Positions 1 through 7,994 of a DNA stretch of 64,000 bases are shown in pieces. Position 1 is the stretch's first letter, and the number at the start of each line of letters is the position of its first letter. Where the stretch lies: assembly GCF_002105535.1 (NCBI RefSeq), contig NZ_CP015848.1, positions 530,001-594,000 of the forward strand, given 5' to 3'. Position numbers and translations under genes: made by a program. This DNA comes from Magnetospirillum sp. ME-1 (GTDB taxonomy: Bacteria > Pseudomonadota > Alphaproteobacteria > Rhodospirillales > Magnetospirillaceae). The notes beneath the pieces were generated by a model. The model was not told the origin of the DNA and made no database searches. It saw only the letters and a list, made by a program, of their open reading frames with translations.

Positions 1-307
1 GCGCCCCGTCGGTGGCGTGAACCTCGCGCAAGGTTTCGCCCACCAGGCGGGCCACCTCGTACATGGATTTGACGCCATAGAGCGAGCGGGCCCGGTCGGG
101 ACCGTGCAGACGCTCCTCCAGCAGGCTGATCACCGATTGGGTGATGGCCAGATTGCCGGCGGTAAGAATGACGATCACCCGGTCCTCGGCCCCGTCGAAG
201 ACGAAGGACTTGCGGAAGGTGGCAACGCTGTCCACGCCGGCATTGGTCCTGGAATCGGATACGAACACCATGCCGGCCTTCAGCCGCATGCCCAGGCAAT
301 AACTCAC
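1..307 (-). CDS. Anbu-type proteasome-like protease, N-terminal part
   Basis: Partial gene running off the left edge; the first 102 residues are present. It starts at a GTG behind a GGGGAGGGAAG ribosome binding site and begins VSYCLGMRLKAGMVFVSDSR, followed by TNAGVD and FRKSF. This N-terminus matches the Anbu (ancestral beta subunit, COG3484) family of T1-fold peptidases related to HslV and proteasome beta subunits. In related genomes Anbu sits with transglutaminase-like, alpha-E and ATP-grasp genes; those would lie outside the window. The family assignment is from remembered sequence pattern; the substrate is unknown. Confidence 0.8.
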   Translation of the reverse strand, partial: MSYCLGMRLKAGMVFVSDSRTNAGVDSVATFRKSFVFDGAEDRVIVILTAGNLAITQSVISLLEERLHGPDRARSLYGVKSMYEVARLVGETLREVHATDGA

Positions 308-521
308 GGTCTTCCCTCCCCCTGGCGATCCATCGGACCAAGGCCGACGCAAAAGGCGGGCCAGCCCCGAAATGGCGGCATCCCCCGGCGAGGAGTGGCG
401 GCAACGCCCAATTCCTGGGCAGTGGCTGCCCGCCGGCCAAGCATCCCATACATTGGTAATGGACCGTATATTGCCGAGGCCGCCAAGCCTGTATCATTGC
501 GTGAGAGATGCGGAAAGGTCG

Positions 522-1682
522 ATGACCATGACGGACCATTTCACCGACCGGGACGCCTTCGAAGCCATCATCGGCACCATGCTGGAACACGGCAGTCCGG
601 GCAGCTTCGGGCGCATCCACCTGGTCAGCGTCCTGCCGGATGCCCCGGGCGCGGCCCTGGGCGCGGCCCTGCCCAAGGCCCTGTCCATCGCCGAGCACAT
701 CATCCAGCGCCGGCTGGCGCCCGAGGATGCCTGCGTCCCGCTGGAGCCGGGCAAATACATGCTGCTGTTCCCCGGTCTCAGCGATGCCGAGGGCATGGTC
801 AAGGCCACCGCCATCTCGCGCGAGATCAAGGAACGCCTGTTCGGCCAGTCGTCGGGACACATCAACGTCACCGTCCAGGTTCTGCCCCTGGACCGCCTGA
901 AGCATCGCCCCGCGGCGGCCGCCCTGCCCGCCATGGAAACCGTCCTCGACACCCACGAGCGCCATTCCAGCGTGAATCTGCAGGTGGTCTTCCAGCCGGT
1001 ATGGGATGCCGCCGCCCAGGCCATCGTCGGCAACCGCGCCATGACGCGACGCCAGTTCCAGGGCCACGAATTGCTGGACGACGCCGTGCAGCTGGCGGGA
1101 GAGCAGGACCCGCTGGCCCGCGAGCGCAACGCCAACCTCCAGCACGCGGTGGCCGCCTCGCCCACCAACCAGGGCCTGGTGATCATGCCCCAGGCGCTGA
1201 ACGACCACACCATGGCCGACTACCATGTGATGACCGCCGAGATCCGCCATCTGACCGCGTTCTGCCCCGGAGGACTGATGGTCGAGCTGACCGGCGCGGT
1301 GAGTTCGGCCAGCCGCACCCGGCTGCGCGACGTCATTCGCGCCGTCCTGGCCGGGGGAGCCATGGTGGGCGTGCGCATCTTTCCCGAACCGGAGATGGCA
1401 CGGTTCCTCAAGGAGTGCGGGGTCAGCCATCTGTGCTTCAACGAGGCCCAGGCCAAGCAGGCGGCCTTCACCCATTCGGCGCTCTACGCCCTGCTGTCGG
1501 TGGTGGCCCACGAGGTGCGTGGTGTCGGGCTGGAACTGTGCCTGTGGAACACGTCGTCGGGCCAGGACATCAAGCGGGCGGCCACGCTGGGCTTCACCCT
1601 GTTTTCCGGCACGCCTTTCGGCGCCAGCCGGCCGTCCATGGTCCCGCCGCACGGCTGGCCGACCAGCAAGGTCTTCCTGTAG
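522..1682 (+). CDS. Degenerate GGDEF/EAL-like protein
   Basis: 386 residues, cytoplasmic, with no signal peptide or membrane segment. The start is the ATG at 522 behind GGAAAGG; a longer in-frame extension from 372 lacks such a site. From about residue 154 the pattern VVFQPVWD...IVGNRAMTRR aligns with the opening of EAL phosphodiesterase domains (hYQPIVD...GhEALLR), but the E-A-L triad is replaced by N-R-A and later metal-binding motifs are not recognisable. Residues 30-140 look like an eroded GGDEF-type fold. I infer a non-catalytic c-di-GMP receptor or regulator. It is divergent from the Anbu gene, with about 214 bp between them. The fold call is moderate and the function unknown. Confidence 0.6.
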   Translation: MTMTDHFTDRDAFEAIIGTMLEHGSPGSFGRIHLVSVLPDAPGAALGAALPKALSIAEHIIQRRLAPEDACVPLEPGKYMLLFPGLSDAEGMVKATAISREIKERLFGQSSGHINVTVQVLPLDRLKHRPAAAALPAMETVLDTHERHSSVNLQVVFQPVWDAAAQAIVGNRAMTRRQFQGHELLDDAVQLAGEQDPLARERNANLQHAVAASPTNQGLVIMPQALNDHTMADYHVMTAEIRHLTAFCPGGLMVELTGAVSSASRTRLRDVIRAVLAGGAMVGVRIFPEPEMARFLKECGVSHLCFNEAQAKQAAFTHSALYALLSVVAHEVRGVGLELCLWNTSSGQDIKRAATLGFTLFSGTPFGASRPSMVPPHGWPTSKVFL

Positions 1683-1689
1683 GAGGGAT

Positions 1690-1766
<77 letters not shown>

Positions 1767-1809
1767 TGCGGCGGAAAGTAAGGGGTTTGGGACTTTAGCG
1801 CAAGGCGAG

Positions 1810-2268
1810 TCAGCGCCCCCGCTCGAACATGGAATGGATCACCCGGTCGCCGGGCTTCAGCCCCAGCCGCCGGGCGGTTCCGGCGGGAAGCTCCAGCACA
1901 CCCAGCACCGGTTCGGCCGGACCGCGCGGCTCCAGGCTGCCCGGGACCGCGTATTGCTCCACGTAGACGACGCGCCCGCCACTGTCCATGAACAGCATGT
2001 CCAAAGGGATCAGGGTGTTCTTCATCCACATGGAGACCTGGCGCGGGGTGCCGAAATCGAACAGCATGCCCGTTCCCGCCGGCAGGTCCCGGCGAAACAT
2101 CAGGCCTTGCGACAATTGTTCCGGGGTCGCGGCCAGTTCCACCGCGAAGGCATGGCGCTTGCCTCCTTCGGCCACCACTTCCAGCCTGGACGCGCCGAAG
2201 GTCACCGGAGCCGCCGACGCAGCCGCACCCAGCAGGACGAAAATCACCGCCGCCAAGACCCGAATCAT
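1810..2268 (-). CDS. DUF192 family exported protein
   Basis: 152 residues. The start is the ATG at 2268 behind GAGGGGAAACGGC; this yields an N-terminal signal peptide (MIRVLAAVIFVLLGAAASAA). The mature part carries the DUF192 signature: QGLMFRRDLPAGTGMLFDF, then SMWMKNTLIPLDMLF and a closing GDRVIHSMF. The family is small, often exported and of uncertain function. tRNA-Pro follows 43 bp downstream in the same direction. Confidence 0.85.
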   Translation of the reverse strand: MIRVLAAVIFVLLGAAASAAPVTFGASRLEVVAEGGKRHAFAVELAATPEQLSQGLMFRRDLPAGTGMLFDFGTPRQVSMWMKNTLIPLDMLFMDSGGRVVYVEQYAVPGSLEPRGPAEPVLGVLELPAGTARRLGLKPGDRVIHSMFERGR

Positions 2269-2539
2269 GCCGTTTCCCCTCATCTTTGGACGCGACAATG
2301 GTGCGCTTCCAGGCGCGGAGAGGCAATAGAGGACAATTTACCTATCCCCGTTGCCGCCACTCCATCCTCCCGCCACCCCGCGCAACACTGCCGCTGGCGA
2401 GAACCGGCCCCGCCCCCATTGCAACCGCAGGGATTCCGCCGTCCGGTGGGATTTGTCTAAAATTTTATCCAAATGTACTTTTAAATATACACATAGTTAA
2501 TGCAATCATTGTTGCAAATTGAACGGGTGATTTTCCTGT

Positions 2540-2747
2540 TTTCATCTTGCGAATACTTTGATAGAGTCTGTTTCGTGAGCTGGACAGAGGCGAAAGCCTC
2601 CGAAGGCCAGAACCGGAGATACTGCCTTGGGGGGCCTTCCCGCCCATCCCCACCCTCCTCGGCAGGGAAGCGTGACCGCACAGTGTGACGTTTCCGCTTT
2701 CTGGTCGCACGAAGGGGCGCCGGTGCAAACCGGCGCCCCTTTCATTT
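2540..2747 (+). ncRNA. Candidate structured small RNA with terminator
   Basis: There is no credible ORF in 2269-2782. An AT-rich patch (about 2455-2575) offers TTTTCA (2539) - 17 bp - TAGAGT (2562) on the plus strand. It is followed by a GAGGC-GAAA-GCCTC hairpin (2587-2600) enclosed by CTGG/CCAG (2580-2583/2607-2610), then CTGCC/GGCAG (2622/2661) with inner TGGGG/CCCCA (2628/2648). Two competing helices come next, GGAAGCG/CGTTTCC (2666/2689) and GTGACC/GGTCGC (2672/2703), and the stretch ends in a strong terminator. It does not match 6S, SRP, RNase P or tmRNA as I know them. This is inference from structure only. Confidence 0.4.
2714..2747 (+). terminator. Rho-independent terminator
   Basis: GGGGCGCCGGT pairs perfectly with ACCGGCGCCCC around a GCAA tetraloop, followed by TTTCATTT. 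The T-run favours the plus strand (end of the candidate RNA), but the hairpin also lies 36 bp beyond the stop of the minus-strand fixJ-like gene and could act on both strands. Confidence 0.75.
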
Positions 2748-2782
2748 GGCGCAACGTTCAGAAGGGCGAAGGGTAAGACGGT

Positions 2783-3436
2783 TCAGCCCGCCTCCGCCTC
2801 GTCGCCGTCGTGGACCAGCCGCCCGGCTTCCTCCAGTTCCAGCACCATGCGTACCAGAACGGACAGGCTGTCGGCGGCCATCTTTTCCATGACGCGGGCG
2901 CGGTGGATTTCCACGGTGCGCACGCTGATCCCCAACTCGGCGGCGGCCGCCTTGTTGGACAGGCCCTGGGCCACCAGGACCATCACTTCATATTCACGCG
3001 GCGTCAGCGAGTTGGCCCGCGCCTCGATGCCGTCGAGACGGCGGCGCTCGACCCAGGCACGCTGGCTGCTGGACAGGGCCTTGTTCACCGCGGCCAGGAA
3101 GATGGCGTCGTCGAACGGCTTCTCGATGAAATCGGAGGCCCCCTCCTTGAGGGCCTACACCGCCATGCTGACATCGGCATGGCCGGTGATGACGATTAGC
3201 GGCAGGTCGATGTCGCGGTCCTGCAGGATGCGCAGCAGGTCCAGCCCGCTCATGCCCGGCATGCGGACGTCGGCGACCACGCAGCCGGGGCCATCGCCGT
3301 TCAGCCCGGCCGCGATGAAGCTCTCGGCATCGGCATGGACCTTGACCGTATGCCCGGAGGCTTCGAGCAGCATGCGAAGGGAATCGCGCACCGCGGGATC
3401 ATCATCCACCACGTGAATTTCGGGGGCCGCCGTCAT
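2783..3436 (-). pseudogene. FixJ-family response regulator interrupted by an in-frame amber codon
   Basis: Read through, this is a complete 217-codon FixJ/NarL-type regulator: receiver with DDD (11-13) and phospho-acceptor Asp56 in VVADVRMPGMSG, then a LuxR-type helix-turn-helix (LTPREYEVMVLVAQGLSNK...RTVEIHRARVMEKM). Codon 94 (3155-3157) is TAG, at a position where relatives have a charged residue (MAV-x-ALKxGAxDFIEKPF). One base change from GAG, AAG or CAG would explain it, and the frame is intact on both sides. Start is the ATG at 3436 behind GAAAGG. It lies downstream of dctR on the same strand without its own kinase. It could be a recent nonsense mutation, a sequencing error, or suppressed. 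Confidence 0.8.
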
Positions 3437-3538
3437 GACCGACCTTTCATCAAAGAAGAAATTCAACCACTGATTGGGCTAGTTTTCGCCCGATGAAAAG
3501 ATGACCCACGGCGAGCGTCTTGTAAACCCACAGCAACC

Positions 3539-4141
3539 CTAGCGCCGCGAAGAAAGAAGCTGGGCCAGCTCGACGGCGGTCTTCACCCCCATCTTCTCGA
3601 AAAGATGGGCGCGATGGACTTCGACGGTGCGCATGGTGATTCCCAAGTCGTCGGCGATCACCTTGTTGAGCTTGCCGGCCAGGACCTTGTCCATCACCTG
3701 GCGTTCGCGCAGCGTCAGGTTTTCCAGGCGCTGGGCCAGGGAGGCGGCGTCGGCGTCGCTGGCCAGGCGCTGCATTTCCCAGGCCAGGGCCTCGATCACC
3801 TTGTCCACCAGCTCGTTGTCGTTGAAGGGCTTCTCGACGAAGTCGCGGGCGCCCTTCTTCAGGGCGGACACCGCCATGGGGACGTCGCCGTGGCCGGTGA
3901 GAAAGATCACCGGCAGCTTGGCGCCCATCTCGCACAGCCGGTCGAACAGTTCCAGCCCGGTCATGCCTTCCATGCGGATGTCGAGCACCAGGCAGCCGCT
4001 GCATCCCGGGCTCCAGGCGGCCAGGAAATCCTCGGCCGAGGAGAAACATTCGGCGGTGACGCCACGCGACTGGAACAGCCAGCCCAGGGCGTCGCGAATC
4101 GCCTCGTCGTCATCGACAATGTAGACCACGCCCTCGGTCAT
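3539..4141 (-). CDS. dctR: C4-dicarboxylate response regulator DctR (FixJ family)
   Basis: 200 residues. The receiver has DDD at 10-12, phospho-acceptor Asp54 (LVLDIRMEGMTG), Thr in FLTGHGDV and Lys in EKPF. The C-terminal LuxR-type helix-turn-helix (about 135-195) holds LTLRERQVMDKVLAGKLNK and RTVEVHRAHLFEKM. The ATG overlaps the dctS stop by four bases (ATGA), so the pair is translationally coupled. A LuxR-type regulator with a PAS kinase, divergent from dctPQM, is the arrangement described for Rhodobacter capsulatus DctS/DctR. The specific role is inferred from this context. Confidence 0.85.
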   Translation of the reverse strand: MTEGVVYIVDDDEAIRDALGWLFQSRGVTAECFSSAEDFLAAWSPGCSGCLVLDIRMEGMTGLELFDRLCEMGAKLPVIFLTGHGDVPMAVSALKKGARDFVEKPFNDNELVDKVIEALAWEMQRLASDADAASLAQRLENLTLRERQVMDKVLAGKLNKVIADDLGITMRTVEVHRAHLFEKMGVKTAVELAQLLSSRR

Positions 4142-6093
4142 CCGGTCATCTCCGGCAGGGTGAAGAAAAAGACGCTGCCGCCCTCCGGGTTCGGCTCGAA
4201 CCACAGATGGCAGCGATGAGCTTCCACGATGGAGCGGCAGATGTTCAAGCCCATTCCCATGCCCGCCTCCTTGGTGGTGAAGAACGGGCTGAACAGGTTG
4301 GCCGCCGTCTCGGGCGCGATGCCGGTGCCCCGGTCGGCGATGCGGACCCGGGCCTGGCCGTCCTCGCTCTCCAGGGCAATGGACAGCATCCGCTGCGGCC
4401 TGGGTGTGTGTCCCATGGCCTCGATGGCGTTGCGCACCAGATTGAGGATCACCTGCTCGATCAGGATGTGGTCGGCCTCGACCCTCGGCTTGGCGCCTTC
4501 CACATCGAGGTCGATGCGGATGCCGCGCTTGCGGGCGTCGGGTTCCAGGAAGCCGACGGCGCCCTCGATGATCTCGTCGAGGAAGCACGGCACCACCATG
4601 GGCTCGCTCTTCCTCACGAAGTCATGGATGCGGCGGATGATCTGTCCGGCCCGCTGGGCCTGGGCGCCCAGCTTGGTGATGGGCGGCACCAGTTCCTCGG
4701 CCCTGGTGTCGCCCGCCGACAGCCGGTTGAGGCAGCCGGTGGCGTAGGAGGCGATGGCCGACAGCGGCTGGTTCAACTCGTGGGCCAGCGTCGAGGCCAT
4801 CTCGCCCATGGTGATCAGGCGGGCGGTATGCTGCAGCTTTTCCTGATGCTGGCGCGACAGTTCCTCGGACCGCTTGCGCTCGGTGACATCCAGCACCGAG
4901 GCCATCCAGCCGGTATGGCGTCCGTCCGACTCGATCAGCGGCGCCTCGTAGACCAGGGCGTTGAAGCGCTCGCCGTTCTTGCGCCGGAACACCAGCTCGA
5001 ATCCTTCCGCCGGCGCCTCGCCGCGCAGCACCGCCCGGTGAATCTCGTACGTGTTTTCCAGGTCCTCGGGCAGCCAGTAGAGCATGGGCGGAACGGTGCC
5101 GACCAGTTCCTCGGCGGTCCAGCCCACCATGCGGCAGAAGGCGGGATTGACGTAGGTGATGCGGCCTTCCAGATCACGGGCCCGCATGCCCACGGTAAGC
5201 GAATCCTCCATGGCCTTCCTGAAGGCGTGCTCGGTGCGAAGGGCCTGCTCGGCCGCCAGCCGGCGCCGCACGTGCCGCCTGAGCGCCCACAGGCTGGAGA
5301 CCGACAGCAAGGACAGGATGAAGATGGCCGCCGCCAGCACATTGCGCAGCAATTGCGGATCGCTGTGATACGAGATGGCCACCAGTTCCAGCCCGTGGCC
5401 GGGCGGCTCGAAGCGGAGCGTGTAGCTGGCGCCGGGCTCGGACGGCGACAATTGCGACTTGGCCGCCAGCAAGGTGCCGTTGCCGTCCAGAATCTCCAGC
5501 CGGTAGGCCTGGGCGAACCACCAGGGCACGTGATGGGCCAGCATGGCGTCCAGCGAGAACACCCCCGCCACCGTGCCGGCGAAATGACCGTTGCGGAAGA
5601 ACGGCACCTGGGCCTCGAACCGCGCCCCCTTGCCCTCGATCGTGAAGGGCGGGCTATAGGCCGGACGTCCCGACGAGCGGGCCAGGGCCAGGGTGGAATG
5701 CCATTGCGGATCGCCCACGCCCCCACCATCGGCCTCGACCGGCGGCAGGGATTGAAGGATGGTTCCCTCGGCATCGCGGACGAGGACCCGCTCCACCTCT
5801 GGATCGGCGCTGATCAGCGCGCGGCTTTGCAGAACGAACTCCGGGGAAGCCACCCCGCCGCGTCCCGCCAGATCGGCCAGCTGCCCCAGCCGTTCCACGC
5901 CTGAGGAAAGATGGAAATAGAGATTCTGCTCGACCCACAGGATGTCCTGGATCAGAACCCGCTTTTCCTCCTCTACCTCGTTGCGGTGAAGCAGCCACAG
6001 CAGAACGCCCAGCAGCATGACCACCAGCCCCATGGCCACCACGGGCATGGCCTGGATGGCCTGACGATCCCTGAGGGCTTTCGGTGCGTTCAT
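4138..6093 (-). CDS. dctS: C4-dicarboxylate sensor histidine kinase DctS
   Basis: 651 residues. It has a membrane segment at about 16-36, a periplasmic sensing region of roughly 210 residues, and a second membrane segment near 250-272. Next come a PAS domain (about 290-405, ITYVNPAFCRMVGWTAEELVG) and HisKA with the phospho-accepting His near 438 (AHELNQPLSAIASYA). The ATPase has an N box (NLVRNAIEA, about 552), G1 (DRGTGI) and G2 (GMGMGLN). All catalytic boxes are present. A ribosome binding site (AAGGGGATAAGG) precedes the ATG. It is transcribed away from dctP and coupled to dctR; the likely signal is external succinate, fumarate or malate, by analogy. Confidence 0.85.
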   Translation of the reverse strand: MNAPKALRDRQAIQAMPVVAMGLVVMLLGVLLWLLHRNEVEEEKRVLIQDILWVEQNLYFHLSSGVERLGQLADLAGRGGVASPEFVLQSRALISADPEVERVLVRDAEGTILQSLPPVEADGGGVGDPQWHSTLALARSSGRPAYSPPFTIEGKGARFEAQVPFFRNGHFAGTVAGVFSLDAMLAHHVPWWFAQAYRLEILDGNGTLLAAKSQLSPSEPGASYTLRFEPPGHGLELVAISYHSDPQLLRNVLAAAIFILSLLSVSSLWALRRHVRRRLAAEQALRTEHAFRKAMEDSLTVGMRARDLEGRITYVNPAFCRMVGWTAEELVGTVPPMLYWLPEDLENTYEIHRAVLRGEAPAEGFELVFRRKNGERFNALVYEAPLIESDGRHTGWMASVLDVTERKRSEELSRQHQEKLQHTARLITMGEMASTLAHELNQPLSAIASYATGCLNRLSAGDTRAEELVPPITKLGAQAQRAGQIIRRIHDFVRKSEPMVVPCFLDEIIEGAVGFLEPDARKRGIRIDLDVEGAKPRVEADHILIEQVILNLVRNAIEAMGHTPRPQRMLSIALESEDGQARVRIADRGTGIAPETAANLFSPFFTTKEAGMGMGLNICRSIVEAHRCHLWFEPNPEGGSVFFFTLPEMTG

Positions 6094-6107
6094 GGGTCCT
6101 TATCCCC

Positions 6108-6123
6108 TTGTGGATCACCACAA
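6108..6123. promoter_or_regulatory. Perfect palindrome between dctS and dctP, candidate DctR operator
   Basis: TTGTGG-ATCA-CCACAA has perfect 6-bp arms and lies in the 103-bp divergent intergenic region. A plus-strand -10-like TATAGT sits at 6147-6152, with no good -35 box. With a start near 6159, the palindrome centre falls about 43 bp upstream, the classic place for an activator that replaces the -35. It also lies in the leader of dctS, so it could serve autoregulation. Binding by DctR is inference. Confidence 0.45.
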
Positions 6124-6196
6124 TGGCCGAGGTGCGGCCCGATTCCTATAGTAGTGTGGAATAGCCTGATCTACAGGCATCTTGGGAGGAAATATC

Positions 6197-7210
6197 ATGA
6201 AGTTGGGAACCCTCATCGCGGGGGCTATCGCCGCCTGCATGCTGACCGGCACCGCCATGGCGCAGCAGGCTCAGCCGATCGTCATCAAGTTCAGCCACGT
6301 TGTGGCCCCCGACACCCCCAAGGGCAAGGGTGCCGAATACTTCAAGAAGCTGGCCGAGGAACGCACCAAGGGGCGCGTCAAGGTCGAAGTCTACCCCAAC
6401 AGCCAGCTCTACAAGGACAAGGAAGAGATGGAGGCCCTGCAGCTGGGCGCCGTCCAGATGCTGGCGCCATCGCTGGCCAAGTTCGGCCCGCTGGGCGTCA
6501 AGGAATTCGAGGTCTTCGACCTGCCCTACATCTTCCCCAGCAAGGACGTGCTGCGTTCGGTGACCGGCGGTCCGGTGGGCGCCAGCCTGCTGAAGAAGCT
6601 GGAAGGCAAGGGCATCATCGGCCTGGCCTACTGGGATAACGGCTTCAAGATCATGAGCGCCAACAAGCCCCTCATGGCCCCAAGCGACCTCAAGGGCGTC
6701 AAGATGCGCATCCAGTCCTCCAAGGTGCTGGACGCCGAGATGCGGGCCTTGGGCGCGCTGCCCCAGGTCATGGCCTTCTCGGAAGTCTACCAGGCGCTGC
6801 AGACCGGCGTGGTCGACGGCACCGAGAACCCGCCCAGCAACATGTACACCCAGAAGATGCACGAAGTGCAAAAGCACGCCACCATGACCAACCATGGCTA
6901 TCTCGGCTATGCGGTGATCGTGAACAAGAAGTTCTGGGAAGGCCTGCCGGCCGACGTGCGCGCCACCCTGGAAGGCGCCATGAACGAAGCCACCGTCTTC
7001 GCCAACGCCATCGCCCAGACCGAGAACGACGATGCGGTGAAGGCCATGAAGGCCTCGGGCAAGACCGCCTTCCACGAGCCCACCCCCGCCGAGATCGACG
7101 CCTGGCGCAAGGCCCTGCTCCCCGTCCACAAGGACATGGAAGGCCGCGTCGGCAAGGATCTGATCGAGTCGTTCTACAAGGAAGCCGCCAAGTTCGGCTT
7201 CAAGAACTGA
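6197..7210 (+). CDS. dctP: TRAP transporter solute-binding protein DctP
   Basis: 337 residues, the usual length. The start is the ATG at 6197, six bases after GGGAGGA; it gives a signal peptide ending AMA-QQ near residue 22. The mature protein opens VIKFSHVVAPDTPKGKGAEYF and contains VYPNSQLYKDKEEMEALQLG and QTGVVDGTENPPSN, hallmarks of the DctP family. It binds C4-dicarboxylates in the periplasm and delivers them to DctQM. First gene of dctPQM and divergent from the cognate two-component genes, which supports the substrate call. Confidence 0.9.
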   Translation: MKLGTLIAGAIAACMLTGTAMAQQAQPIVIKFSHVVAPDTPKGKGAEYFKKLAEERTKGRVKVEVYPNSQLYKDKEEMEALQLGAVQMLAPSLAKFGPLGVKEFEVFDLPYIFPSKDVLRSVTGGPVGASLLKKLEGKGIIGLAYWDNGFKIMSANKPLMAPSDLKGVKMRIQSSKVLDAEMRALGALPQVMAFSEVYQALQTGVVDGTENPPSNMYTQKMHEVQKHATMTNHGYLGYAVIVNKKFWEGLPADVRATLEGAMNEATVFANAIAQTENDDAVKAMKASGKTAFHEPTPAEIDAWRKALLPVHKDMEGRVGKDLIESFYKEAAKFGFKN

Positions 7211-7222
7211 TCCCGGCCTGAC

Positions 7223-7253
7223 GGGAGGGGGCGCGTTGGGGCGCCCCCCTCCC
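7223..7253 (+). promoter_or_regulatory. Intercistronic hairpin between dctP and dctQ
   Basis: GGGAGGGGGCGC pairs with GCGCCCCCCTCCC, one C bulged, 12 bases after the dctP stop. No T-run follows. Such a stem would protect the dctP message end or cause partial termination, giving more binding protein than membrane subunits. That effect is inferred. Confidence 0.55.
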
Positions 7254-7292
7254 TCATCCGATTCCATTCATTCGGCTTTCGTGGGAGGTCCC

Positions 7293-7994
7293 ATGCTGAG
7301 AGCCCTCGATCACCTTGAAGAATGGCTGATTGCCTTTCTCATGGGCGCGGCGACGCTGATCATCTTCGTCGCCGTCTTGCAACGCTACGCGGCGGGAACC
7401 GCCCTGCTGTATCCCATCGTCGGGCACCTGGATTTCGCCTGGGCCCAGGAACTGTGCATCATCATGTTCGTCTGGATGGCCAAGTTCGGCGCCGCCTATG
7501 GCGTGCGCACCGGCATCCATGTGGGCGTCGACGTGGTGATCAACCGCCTGAACGACCAGTGGCGGTCGAAGTTCATCGTGTTCGGCCTGCTGGCCGGCGC
7601 CACCTTCACCGGCATCATCTCGTACATGGGGGGCCATTTCGTCATGGAGAACGGCGCCCATTACGCCTTCCTCCACGCCTTCGGCCTGCCCACCGGCGAC
7701 CTTTACGAAGGCCCGATCACCCCGGACATGGAGATGCCCACCTGGATCGTCTACTCGGCCATTCCGCTGGGGTCGGCCCTGATGTGCTTCCGCTTCCTCC
7801 AGGTCTGCGTCGGCTACATCAAGACCGGCGAGTTGCCTCACCACGACCACGGCCACGTGGAAGGATTGGAGGAAGACAAGACCGATCCCCAGCGTGCCGC
7901 CCAGGACATCAACTGGTTCGAAATGTCCGACAACCTTCACCCCAAGGACGCCAAAGACGATAAGGGTGATAGCGACAAGGAGAAGCGGCCATGA
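7293..7994 (+). CDS. dctQ: TRAP transporter small permease DctQ
   Basis: 233 residues with four predicted membrane segments (for example AFLMGAATLIIFVAVLQRY and FIVFGLLAGATFTGIISYM) and the conserved DFAWAQELCIIMFVWMAKFG stretch typical of DctQ. Start ATG is six bases after GTGGGAGG. The C-terminus carries an unusually long hydrophilic tail of about 50 residues, rich in His, Asp and Lys (from about residue 185). Its final codons overlap dctM by four bases (ATGA), so Q and M are coupled. Confidence 0.9.
   Translation: MLRALDHLEEWLIAFLMGAATLIIFVAVLQRYAAGTALLYPIVGHLDFAWAQELCIIMFVWMAKFGAAYGVRTGIHVGVDVVINRLNDQWRSKFIVFGLLAGATFTGIISYMGGHFVMENGAHYAFLHAFGLPTGDLYEGPITPDMEMPTWIVYSAIPLGSALMCFRFLQVCVGYIKTGELPHHDHGHVEGLEEDKTDPQRAAQDINWFEMSDNLHPKDAKDDKGDSDKEKRP

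Noticed and set aside
2540-2747. 6S RNA, SRP RNA or cobalamin riboswitch at 2.6 kb
   Set aside because: The conserved cores I know for these (such as GGAAGGAAGCAGCC of SRP RNA) are absent.
2481-2754. Short open frames in the 2.5-2.75 kb gap
   Set aside because: They conflict with each other, lack ribosome binding sites and cross the terminator stem; an RNA element explains the region better.
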